A stretch of DNA of 6,804 nt from assembly GCA_900555465.1 (NCBI GenBank), contig USLE01000070.1:1-6804 (forward strand). The letters run 5' to 3'. Under the pieces are notes generated by a model. That model was not told the DNA's origin, made no database searches, and worked only from the letters and a program-made list of their open reading frames with translations. The position numbers and the translations under genes were made by a program. This stretch comes from an uncultured Butyricicoccus sp. Lineage in GTDB: Bacteria; Bacillota; Clostridia; Oscillospirales; Butyricicoccaceae. Positions 1-5,600 of the stretch are shown one piece after another (position 1 is the first letter of the stretch; each line of letters starts with the position of its first letter).

Positions 1-2
1 GC

Positions 3-1175
3 TTATTTGCGCATGGCGTCGATCGGGTCGAGCCGGGCGGCGCGCACAGCGGGCAGCAGCCCCGCCGCCGTCCCGCAGAGCACGGAGAGCGCCAGCAAAG
101 CCGCCGGCACGCGCCAGTCCGGCAGGATGGCAGCGCCCCAATACAGCGTGCCGCCCGCGAGGAGCAGGCCAGCCAGTCCGCCCAGCGCGCACAGCAGCGC
201 GCTTTGCAGCAGGAACAGCCGCCGGATGTCGCGCGGCTGCGCGCCGATCGCGAGCAGGATGCCGATCTCGCCGGTTTTCTCGTGCGCCGCCGCCAGCATG
301 GAGCACAGCACGCCGATCAGCGCGACGCACAGCGTAATGGCGCCGACCGCGATGAACAGCGCAACGCACAGGTCGGCCAGCTGCCCCACGGTATCCACCA
401 TGCCGGACATGTTCTGCACCCGCACCGTACCGTCCACCTGCCCGCGGCCGGTCAGGTACCGCTCGATCTGTCCGCTGACCGCGGACAGGTCGGCCTGCGC
501 CGTGCACTGTACGAACACCTGATCCGCGTTCTCCTGCATGGATGCCAGACAGCTGTACGGGACGTACACCAGATGCGGCGCAAAGGAGGACAGCGCGCTG
601 CCGAGTGCGCTGGTCTGCGCCTTGACCACGCCGCAGACCTTGAAATACTGATCCTGTCCGTCGATCCGCAGGCGGATGGTGCGCCCGGTGATGTTGGTGC
701 GCCCATAGAGCGCCTGCGCCAGCTCGTCCCCGACGACCGCCACCGGCTGCGCGGTATCCGCCTGCCGCTCGGTCAGGAGCGACCCCGCCAAAACCTCGAG
801 CTGCATCACCTCGCCCAGCCGCTCGTCCGCGCCGAGAAAGACCGCTTTCTCGGTCACATGGCCCGCGCGGACGCTGCCGGTCTTGGCCTTGATCGGCATG
901 ACGCTGTCGATCCCCGCAACCGCCTGCTCAAGCGTATCCGCCAGCTCCGCGGAGAGCGGATTGCCCGCGCCGTGGCCGTCGAGATACACGGTCAGGCCGC
1001 TCACGCCGATGGTCCGAAGCGCCGCCTGCACCTGCGTCTGGCCGAACAGCCCGATCGACGCGATCAGCAGCAGCGCCCCGGTGCCGACTGCGACCGAAAG
1101 CGCGCAGAGTATGGTCCGGAGCGGGTTTTCGCGCAGGTTGGCCGCAGCCAGACGGAACAGGTCGGCCGTCCTCAT
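3..1175 (-). CDS. MacB/FtsX-family ABC transporter permease
   Basis: This 390-residue membrane protein is the permease half of a MacB/YknZ-like ABC exporter. One membrane segment lies at about residues 21-45. A large extracytoplasmic MacB periplasmic-core-like domain follows at about 46-260, and a C-terminal FtsX domain carries three more segments (about 266-295, 322-347, 355-375). The cytoplasmic loop EKTGEIGILLAIGA (299-312) and the ending LLPAVRAARLDPIDAMRK are typical of the family; the loop normally contacts the ATPase. An ATG at 1175 is chosen because it overlaps the adaptor's stop codon as ATGA and follows a GAGGTGG ribosome site; an upstream in-frame start would add 28 low-complexity residues. 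MacB proper has an N-terminal ATPase domain, which is absent here, so a separate ATPase must exist, probably just past the left edge. Substrate is unknown: the family exports peptides, antibiotics or lipoproteins. Confidence 0.9.
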   Translation of the reverse strand: MRTADLFRLAAANLRENPLRTILCALSVAVGTGALLLIASIGLFGQTQVQAALRTIGVSGLTVYLDGHGAGNPLSAELADTLEQAVAGIDSVMPIKAKTGSVRAGHVTEKAVFLGADERLGEVMQLEVLAGSLLTERQADTAQPVAVVGDELAQALYGRTNITGRTIRLRIDGQDQYFKVCGVVKAQTSALGSALSSFAPHLVYVPYSCLASMQENADQVFVQCTAQADLSAVSGQIERYLTGRGQVDGTVRVQNMSGMVDTVGQLADLCVALFIAVGAITLCVALIGVLCSMLAAAHEKTGEIGILLAIGAQPRDIRRLFLLQSALLCALGGLAGLLLAGGTLYWGAAILPDWRVPAALLALSVLCGTAAGLLPAVRAARLDPIDAMRK

Positions 1176-2125
1176 GCCGCCACCTCGACCGGTGCGCCGT
1201 CCGTCAGCGCATCCGACGGGGACAGGACGACCGCCGCGCCCGGCTCGATCCCCTCGCATATTTCGGTCACGGTCTCGAGCATGTATCCGGTGGTGACGGC
1301 ATGCTGCACCGCGCGCCCATCCTCCACGCAGAACACGTATTCCTGCTCGCCCCGCTGGCAGACCGCTTCATGCGGCACAATGACCGCGGACGGATGATAT
1401 TCGGTGAATACCTTGACCGTCGCCGAATACCCCGGCCGCAGGTCTTCGGTATTGCCGTGCAGGGTCAGAACCGCCTCAACGGTCGCCTCGCCGCTCTGCC
1501 CGGTCAGGCTCATGGCGCGCACCGCGACCGGCGCGATGCGCTCCACCTGCGCCGCATACACGGTATCCCCCGCCGCGGACGCGGTCACGTTGGCGCGCTG
1601 TCCCGCCGCCAGCGCCCCGGCATACAGCTCGGGCGACTGCGCGCGCACCCGCAAGCGGCTGAGATCCGCCACACGGATACAGGGCAGGCCTGCAACGACA
1701 GACTCCCCTGCCGCCGGGATGGTGAGCACCGTGCCCGCAACCGGTGCGCGGAGCACGGTGGTTTCCGCTGCGGTCACGGTCTGCGCCGCCTGACCGGAGA
1801 CCGCCTCCCATACCGCCTGCATGCTGTCAGCCGGCTGTTCCGCCGGTGCGTCCGCCAGCGTGCACAGCACCTCCCCCTGCTCCACCGTATCGCCCACTGA
1901 CGCATAGACTGCCGCGACGACCGCGTTCTCCGCCGGGCACAGCGCGGTGCTTTCCGCCGCCTCGACCGTGCCGGATATGGTCACGCTGTTGTAGATATCC
2001 TGCACGGATGCCGTGCCGACCTGTACCTGCCCGGGTTCCGGCGGGCGGCTTTGCCACGAGACCAGCAGCATCGCAGCCAGGATGACCGCTGTGGATACCA
2101 GAACCGCCCGCGCCTTCTTTTCCAT
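1172..2125 (-). CDS. HlyD/MacA-type periplasmic-adaptor-like protein of an ABC exporter
   Basis: This 317-residue protein is a membrane-fusion/adaptor subunit (MacA, YknX or RND-adaptor family) that would assemble outside the membrane with the permease encoded next. An N-terminal anchor lies at about residues 6-24. The two halves of a biotinyl-lipoyl-like domain are at about 54-92 (ending VGDTVEQGEVLCTL) and 123-158 (LRAPVAGTVLTIPAAGESV). A beta-barrel and membrane-proximal domain follow to the C-terminus. The segment joining the lipoyl halves is only about 30 residues, so the long alpha-helical hairpin of Gram-negative MacA is essentially missing, which fits a cell without a TolC-type outer-membrane partner. 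The ATG at 2125 is preferred over a TTG eight codons upstream because AGGAGGT lies 10 nt before it. Translation is probably coupled to the permease through the ATGA overlap. Confidence 0.88.
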   Translation of the reverse strand: MEKKARAVLVSTAVILAAMLLVSWQSRPPEPGQVQVGTASVQDIYNSVTISGTVEAAESTALCPAENAVVAAVYASVGDTVEQGEVLCTLADAPAEQPADSMQAVWEAVSGQAAQTVTAAETTVLRAPVAGTVLTIPAAGESVVAGLPCIRVADLSRLRVRAQSPELYAGALAAGQRANVTASAAGDTVYAAQVERIAPVAVRAMSLTGQSGEATVEAVLTLHGNTEDLRPGYSATVKVFTEYHPSAVIVPHEAVCQRGEQEYVFCVEDGRAVQHAVTTGYMLETVTEICEGIEPGAAVVLSPSDALTDGAPVEVAA

Positions 2126-2200
2126 AAAAATACCGACCTCCTGCCGCAAAACTGACTATAGTTTGCAGCACAAAGGCCGGTTTTACCCATGTAAATTTTC
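2126..2200 (-). other. short radA-adaptor intergenic gap
   Basis: These 75 bp separate the radA stop from the adaptor start. No hairpin terminator is visible. A TATAGT box reads on the minus strand near the middle (ACTATAGT) but lacks a convincing -35 at 16-18 nt. The adaptor's AGGAGGT ribosome site lies at its left end. Read-through from radA, with perhaps a weak secondary promoter, is the simplest reading. Confidence 0.4.
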
Positions 2201-3556
2201 TCAGAGCACCGCGCGGATCGCGTCCGCCACGGTTTTGACGCGTACGATGTTCATGCTCCGCGTCAGCTCCTCGTCGATGTCCTGCAGGGGCATGATGCAG
2301 GTGTGGAAGCCAAGACGGTACGCCTCGTTGATGCGCTGGGCCGCGCCCGACACCGCGCGCAGCTCGCCGGTCAGGCCGACCTCGCCGAAGCTCATCACGC
2401 CCTCGGGCAGGGGCTTGTCCCGGAAGCTGGACGCGATCGCCAGCACCATCGGCAGATCGACCGCAGGCTCGTCCAGCCGCATGCCGCCGACCACGTTGAC
2501 ATACACGTCGGACGAGGACAGGAACAGCCCGCAGCGCTTTTCCAAAATCGCCAGCAGCAGCACCATGCGGTTGTAGTCCACGCCCGCAGCGGTGCGGCGC
2601 GGCACGCCGAACTGGGTTTTCGCGGCGAGCGCCTGCACCTCGGCAAGGAGCGGGCGGCTGCCCTCCATCACGCAGGCGATGCAGTTGCCGGAGGCGCCCT
2701 GCGGGTGCCCGGCGAGCATGGCGGCGGAGGGGTTCTGCACCTCCACAAGGCCGTGGTCGCTCATTTCAAACACGCCGATCTCATTGGTCGAGCCGTAGCG
2801 GTTTTTTGCCGCGCGCAGGCAGCGGAACGGGCCGGTGGTCTCCCCCTCGAAGTAGAGCACGCAGTCGACCATATGCTCGAGGATTTTGGGGCCCGCGAGC
2901 GTCCCTTCCTTGTTGACGTGGCCGACGATGAAGATGGTCACGTTTTTGTTTTTGGCGTACTGCATCAGGCTCATCGCACATTCCTTGATCTGCGTCGTGC
3001 CGCCGGGCGCGGCGGTCAGGTCGCGCTTGTAGACCGTCTGGATCGAGTCCACGATCAGGATATCGGGCGCGAGCAGCTCGGTCTCGCTGATGATCTGCTC
3101 CATATCGGTCTCCGCGAGGATGTACAGGTCGGGCGAGGAGATATGCAGGCGCGCCGCGCGCAGCTTGATCTGGCGCAGGGATTCCTCGCCGGATACATAG
3201 AGCACGCGCGCGGACTTGCACATCTCCTGGCACATCTGCAGCAGGAGCGTGGATTTGCCGATGCCCGGCTCGCCGCCGACCAGCACGAACGAGCCGTGCA
3301 CCGCGCCGCCGCCCAGCACGCGGTCGAGCTCGCCGATACCGGAGTAAAACCGCGTCTCGTCCCCGCTTTCGATGTCGCGCAGCAGGGTCGGGCGGGACGC
3401 GCCGCGCTGGAAGCTGTTCGTGCCGCGCGATACGGATTCGGGCTGGACCTTGAACTCGCTCATGGTGTTCCATGCCCCACATGAGGGGCATTTCCCGTAC
3501 CATTTCGGCGCTTCATACCCACATTCGCTGCAAAGATACACTGTTTTCTGCTTCAT
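2201..3556 (-). CDS. radA: DNA repair/recombination protein RadA (Sms)
   Basis: RadA is a RecA-like ATPase that helps process recombination intermediates and promotes branch migration. At 451 residues it has the usual family length. A four-cysteine zinc finger occupies C9, C12, C23 and C26 (CSECG...CPSCGAW). The Walker A motif GGEPGIGKST is at 94-103 and Walker B ILIVDS at 166-171. The RadA signature KNRYG is at 251-255, with Tyr where KNRFG is the usual form. A Lon-protease-like C-terminal domain runs from about 280 to the end (VYVNVVGGMRLDEPAVDLPM). The ATG at 3556 is chosen because GGAGG lies directly upstream, inside the 10-bp gap after the cwlD stop. A GTG/TTG-type extension would overlap cwlD. 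It appears cotranscribed with cwlD. Confidence 0.98.
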   Translation of the reverse strand: MKQKTVYLCSECGYEAPKWYGKCPSCGAWNTMSEFKVQPESVSRGTNSFQRGASRPTLLRDIESGDETRFYSGIGELDRVLGGGAVHGSFVLVGGEPGIGKSTLLLQMCQEMCKSARVLYVSGEESLRQIKLRAARLHISSPDLYILAETDMEQIISETELLAPDILIVDSIQTVYKRDLTAAPGGTTQIKECAMSLMQYAKNKNVTIFIVGHVNKEGTLAGPKILEHMVDCVLYFEGETTGPFRCLRAAKNRYGSTNEIGVFEMSDHGLVEVQNPSAAMLAGHPQGASGNCIACVMEGSRPLLAEVQALAAKTQFGVPRRTAAGVDYNRMVLLLAILEKRCGLFLSSSDVYVNVVGGMRLDEPAVDLPMVLAIASSFRDKPLPEGVMSFGEVGLTGELRAVSGAAQRINEAYRLGFHTCIMPLQDIDEELTRSMNIVRVKTVADAIRAVL

Positions 3557-3566
3557 ATTTCCTCCA

Positions 3567-4271
3567 TCAGCCGCCGCTCTCATACCGGAGATAGCCGGTC
3601 ACGATGCTGGCGGCGAGTTTTTTGTGATATGCCGTGTCGTTCAGCTGCTGCTCCTCCGCCGGGTTGGACAGGAAGCCGCATTCGACGATCACAGCCGGGC
3701 ATTCCAGCTGCTTCATCAGGTAGATCGTGCGCTCCGCCTGCTTGGCCTGCCGGGTGTTGGCGGGGTCGCAGCCCTCTGCCAGGCTGGCCTGCAAAAGCTC
3801 CGCCAGCGTTTTGCTGTCCGCGTGGCCGGGCGAGTAAAACACCTGTGCGCCGTGGTACTGGGCGTCGCTGAACTTGTTGAGATGGATGCTCAGGAAAACC
3901 GGGTCAGCCGTATCCTGCACGAGCTGCTCCCGCGCCTTGATGTCCGCGATCTTGTTCTCCCGGACCGGGCGGGAGGAGTCGTAGTCCAGCGCGTTTTCGT
4001 CCGTGCGCGTCATCGCCGTGCGCACACCGAAAAACGCCGCCAGCGACTGCACGCGCTGCGCAATGCTCAGGTTGATGTCCTGCTCGGTCGTGCCGTTTGA
4101 GCCGACTGCGCCGCCGTCAAAGCCGCCGTGCCCGGCGTCGATCACCAGCGTGCGTGCCGCGCGGCTCTGTGCGATGGCCTGCACCATGCTGCCGCCGCGC
4201 ACCCCGAGCACCAGCGCAAGCGCCAGCGCCGCCGCACCCAGCGCGATCCGTTTCCCCGTCGATTGATCCAT
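3567..4271 (-). CDS. cwlD: N-acetylmuramoyl-L-alanine amidase, CwlD family
   Basis: This is a zinc amidase (Amidase_3 fold) of the CwlD type. In spore formers CwlD removes peptide side chains from muramic acid so that muramic-delta-lactam of the spore cortex can be made. It has 234 residues, close to the family's usual length. An N-terminal membrane/signal segment spans about residues 9-24. Zinc and catalytic residues are visible: H48 in DAGHGGFDGG, E63 in TTEQDINLS, H130 in SIHLN and the catalytic E197 in VIVECGFLSN. The ATG at 4271 has GGAGGTG upstream; an in-frame extension of 31 residues would run back through the -10 box. The sequence shows a sigma-A-like promoter, although a sporulation sigma cannot be excluded. 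Its presence is the main hint that the host sporulates. A general cell-wall amidase role is the alternative. Confidence 0.92.
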   Translation of the reverse strand: MDQSTGKRIALGAAALALALVLGVRGGSMVQAIAQSRAARTLVIDAGHGGFDGGAVGSNGTTEQDINLSIAQRVQSLAAFFGVRTAMTRTDENALDYDSSRPVRENKIADIKAREQLVQDTADPVFLSIHLNKFSDAQYHGAQVFYSPGHADSKTLAELLQASLAEGCDPANTRQAKQAERTIYLMKQLECPAVIVECGFLSNPAEEQQLNDTAYHKKLAASIVTGYLRYESGG

Positions 4272-4314
4272 TGCGCGCACCTCCGTCACCAAAGCGTATG
4301 CGCGCCCTGTGTCC

Positions 4315-4343
4315 ATTATAATCCACAGCGCGCACGGGCGCAA
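4315..4343 (-). promoter_or_regulatory. sigma-A-like promoter of the cwlD-radA operon
   Basis: On the minus strand TTGCGC (4343-4338) is followed after exactly 17 nt by a consensus TATAAT (4320-4315). Transcription would begin near 4308, giving a leader of about 37 nt that contains the GGAGGTG ribosome site. It lies back to back with the hydrolase promoter. The -35 box matches only TTG of the consensus. Confidence 0.65.
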
Positions 4344-4351
4344 TAAATTCA

Positions 4352-4380
4352 TTGTTTCCTGCACACAATCATGCTATGAT
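4352..4380 (+). promoter_or_regulatory. extended -10 promoter of the cysteine hydrolase gene
   Basis: TTGTTT (4352-4357) is followed after 17 nt by TATGAT (4375-4380), and TGC directly precedes the -10 as an extended -10 element. The predicted start near 4387 leaves a leader of under 20 nt containing GGAGGG (4394-4399). An imperfect dyad, ATTGT (4351-4355) and ACAAT (4365-4369), overlaps the -35 and could be a weak operator. Confidence 0.65.
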
Positions 4381-4404
4381 AAGGACAGAAAACGGAGGGA
4401 TAGC

Positions 4405-4968
4405 ATGATGAACAGAGTGCCAAAGCTGCTTGCAGTCATTGATTACCAGAATGATTTCGTCACCGGCTCGCTCGGTTTTGAGGGCGCTGCCGCGATCGAC
4501 GACGGGATCGCGCGCCTCGCGCAGACCTACCTTGCGCAGGGCGACCATGTGCTGTTTACCTATGACACGCACGACGACCTGTATCTTGAGACCCGCGAGG
4601 GCCGCGCCCTGCCCATTCCGCACTGCAACCCGAACGAGACCGGCTGGCGGCTGTACGGCAAAACGCAGGCGCTTTGCTGCGAGACCTGCGCCAACCACCA
4701 GATCCACACCGTATGCAAGCATACTTTCGGTATGCCGCCCGCGGAGCTTACAAAGCTCGGTCAGGAGCTGCCCGACCTGCGCGAGATCATGGTGGTGGGC
4801 GTGGTGACCAATATGTGTGTGCTGTCCAACGCGGTGCTGCTGCAGGCCCAGTGGCCGGAGGCGCAGATCACGGTGGACGCCGCGCTCTGCCGCAGCTTTG
4901 ACCCCGTCCTGCATGAGAAAACGCTTGACGTCATGCAGGGATTGCAGATGACGGTCATCAACCGATAA
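4405..4968 (+). CDS. isochorismatase/nicotinamidase-family cysteine hydrolase
   Basis: This 187-residue enzyme belongs to the isochorismatase-like cysteine hydrolases and most resembles PncA-like amidases, which turn nicotinamide into nicotinate for NAD salvage. The catalytic triad is visible: D13 in VIDYQNDF, K105 in VCKHTFG and C138 in VVTNMCVLSNAVL, with the cis-peptide region just before the cysteine. D54 and H56 (YDTH) and H73 (PHC) could supply the metal site seen in nicotinamidases. The substrate is not proven. The segment before the lysine has extra cysteines (C91, C92, C95, C104), which is unusual. Start: ATG at 4405 lies 5 nt after GGAGGG, and the second ATG at 4408 lies 8 nt after it, so either is possible. 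It has its own promoter, divergent from cwlD. No terminator follows its stop; the repeat array begins 7 bp later. Confidence 0.9.
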   Translation: MMNRVPKLLAVIDYQNDFVTGSLGFEGAAAIDDGIARLAQTYLAQGDHVLFTYDTHDDLYLETREGRALPIPHCNPNETGWRLYGKTQALCCETCANHQIHTVCKHTFGMPPAELTKLGQELPDLREIMVVGVVTNMCVLSNAVLLQAQWPEAQITVDAALCRSFDPVLHEKTLDVMQGLQMTVINR

Positions 4969-5035
4969 GGGAAATGTAGTATACTGTAGTATTCCGTAGT
5001 AAAGTGTAGTAAAGCGTATACAAGCGTATACAAAC

Positions 5036-5090
5036 GTAGTAAAGTGTAGTAAAACGTAGTAAAGTGTGGTAAAACGTGGTAAAGTGTTGT
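5036..5090. repeat. left arm of a long inverted repeat (partner 5386-5440)
   Basis: Positions 5036-5090 pair with 5440-5386 at 48 of 55 Watson-Crick positions without gaps, including an 18-bp perfect run (5036-5053 with 5440-5423). Unit subtypes line up in order: GTAGT three times, GTGGT twice, GTTGT. Beyond a 50-nt insert in the right arm (5441-5490), 5006-5035 pairs with 5520-5491 at 25 of 30 positions, including the GTATA-GTATA pair. Confidence 0.85.
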
Positions 5091-5120
5091 ACCCGCGGGG
5101 TGCACCTGCTAAAAAGAAAC
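5086..5120. repeat. 35-bp hairpin element, copy 1
   Basis: This element replaces 3.5 lattice units. It has a hairpin with stem ACCC/GGGT around a GCG loop (5095-5097), extended by T5090-G5102 wobble, G5089-C5103 and T5088-A5104. A conserved tail CCTGCTAAAAAGAAAC follows. Only the first few bases differ from copies 2 and 3. Confidence 0.85.
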
Positions 5121-5145
5121 GTATCAAAACGTATCTAAACGTATC
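5121..5145. repeat. GTATC-type units complementary to 5466-5490
   Basis: Three GTATC units match the reverse complement of 5466-5490 at 24 of 25 positions (one mismatch, A5129 against C5482). Because this pair crosses the 5036-5090/5386-5440 pair, both cannot form as simple nested stems; they would make a pseudoknot or alternative folds. Confidence 0.8.
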
Positions 5146-5160
5146 AAAGTGTATGTAAGT

Positions 5161-5195
5161 GCAGCACCCGCGGGGTGTACCTGCTAAAAAGAAAC
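5161..5195. repeat. 35-bp hairpin element, copy 2
   Basis: It is identical to copy 3 except T5178 in place of C5318. That change turns the G-C pair closing GCACCC/GGGTGC into a G-U wobble (G5164-T5178). The same CCTGCTAAAAAGAAAC tail is present. Its final GAAAC continues into a 10-bp helix with 5266-5275. Confidence 0.88.
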
Positions 5196-5215
5196 GTAGT
5201 AAAACGTGGTAAAGT

Positions 5216-5250
5216 GTTGTACAGGCAGCCTTTGCCTGCATCCGTACAAC
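5216..5250. repeat. 35-bp pivot hairpin, copy 1
   Basis: GTTGTAC (5216-5222) and GTACAAC (5244-5250) form a perfect 7-bp stem. Inside it, CAGGCA/TGCCTG or GCAG/CTGC can form an inner stem. Unit orientation flips here, forward on the left and inverse on the right. In the same register GTGGT (5206-5210) pairs with ACTAC (5256-5260), and 5191-5200 pairs with 5266-5275 over 10 positions (one G-U), giving helices separated by a 5-nt internal loop. Confidence 0.85.
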
Positions 5251-5300
5251 GGAATACTACAGAATACTACGTTTTACTACACTTTTTGTTGTACCCCTGT

Positions 5301-5335
5301 GCAGCACCCGCGGGGTGCACCTGCTAAAAAGAAAC
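5301..5335. repeat. 35-bp hairpin element, copy 3
   Basis: This copy has the perfect stem GCACCC (5304-5309) and GGGTGC (5313-5318) with loop GCG. Flanking GCAG and CTGC can alternatively close the outside. It begins the second copy of the 100-bp duplicated module. Confidence 0.88.
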
Positions 5336-5355
5336 GTAGTAAAACGTGGTAAAGT

Positions 5356-5390
5356 GTTGTGCATGCAGCCTTTGCCTGCATCCGTACAAC
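5356..5390. repeat. 35-bp pivot hairpin, copy 2
   Basis: GTTGTGC (5356-5362) pairs with GTACAAC (5384-5390) with one G-U wobble (G5361-T5385). The inner stem is ATGCAG/CTGCAT with a 7-nt loop CCTTTGC. GTGGT (5346-5350) pairs fully with ACCAC (5396-5400). It is the second flip point of unit orientation. Confidence 0.85.
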
Positions 5391-5440
5391 GGAATACCAC
5401 GTTATACCACACTTTACTACACTTTACTACACTTTACTAC
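5386..5440. repeat. right arm of the long inverted repeat (partner 5036-5090)
   Basis: This is the inverse copy of 5036-5090, made of ACAAC, ACCAC, ACCAC and ACTAC units. Its first ACAAC (5386-5390) is also claimed by the local pivot hairpin at 5356-5390, so the long and local folds compete for it. Confidence 0.85.
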
Positions 5441-5561
5441 GTTTTGCTACGGTCTGATACGTTTAGATACGTTTAGATACGCTTTGATACGGATGTATAC
5501 GTTTGTATACACTTTTCTACGGAACGCTGCAGTAACATACAGCAACATACCGGGGTACAGC

Positions 5562-5600
5562 AAGAGGGCTTCCTTGTCGGGAAGCCCTCTTTGTTTATGC
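5562..5600. terminator. strong hairpin terminator between the repeat array and the 84-aa gene
   Basis: A perfect 12-bp stem, AAGAGGGCTTCC (5562-5573) with GGAAGCCCTCTT (5580-5591), closes a 6-nt loop. Reading plus, a T-rich tail TGTTTAT follows, so it would end transcripts coming through the array. Reading minus, it starts 3 bp after the stop of the 84-residue gene but lacks a U-run there. It probably serves convergent transcripts, better on plus. Confidence 0.8.

Larger units (their letters stand above)
5161..5260. repeat. 100-bp duplicated module, copy A (copy B 5301-5400)
   Basis: Positions 5161-5260 repeat at 5301-5400, offset 140 bp, with four differences in 100 (5178, 5221, 5224, 5258). 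The module holds a 35-bp element, two forward units, a pivot hairpin and one inverse unit. The duplication is either recent or constrained. Confidence 0.95.
5301..5400. repeat. 100-bp duplicated module, copy B (copy A 5161-5260)
   Basis: Direct repeat of 5161-5260 with four substitutions. Three of the four (5318, 5361, 5398) fall in predicted stems and keep them paired by exchange between Watson-Crick and G-U pairs; 5364 extends the inner stem in this copy. Confidence 0.95.
4976..5550. repeat. 10-nt lattice repeat array with inverted arms
   Basis: About 575 bp without a credible gene are built from degenerate 10-mers. Left units read GTAGT plus AAAGT or AAAAC, with variants GTATA, GTATC, GTGGT and GTTGT. 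Right units are the reverse complement (ACTTTACTAC, GTTTTACTAC). Order: 12 forward units (4976-5090, the last one overlapping the first 35-bp element), 35-bp element, 4 forward units (5121-5160), 35-bp element, 2 forward units (5196-5215), pivot hairpin, 4 inverse units (5251-5290), 35-bp element, 2 forward units (5336-5355), pivot hairpin, 13 inverse units (5391-5520), then two AGYAACATAC units (5531-5550). Non-unit blocks are 35 bp, so register is kept throughout. I do not recognise a named family. Options are a structured RNA, a phased bent-DNA or protein-binding array, or a minisatellite. Confidence 0.93.

Noticed and set aside
7..1900. Long plus-strand open frames opposite the permease and adaptor
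   Set aside because: They are Arg/His/Ala-rich shadow frames of GC-rich minus-strand genes with recognisable domains.
2303..3484. 393-residue plus-strand frame opposite radA
   Set aside because: radA on the minus strand has all family motifs; the opposing frame is compositional shadow.
4369..5241. 290-residue open frame on the minus strand covering the hydrolase and the left array
   Set aside because: It is antisense to a clear hydrolase with an intact catalytic triad, and its Tyr/Thr-rich part is only the stop-free strand of the decamers. It has no good ribosome site.
4976..5550. CRISPR array
   Set aside because: No 25-40 bp identical repeats with unique spacers of similar size, no cas genes, and the units change orientation.
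4976..5550. Plasmid-type iteron origin
   Set aside because: No Rep gene, no AT-rich unwinding region beside it, and the flanks are chromosomal housekeeping genes.
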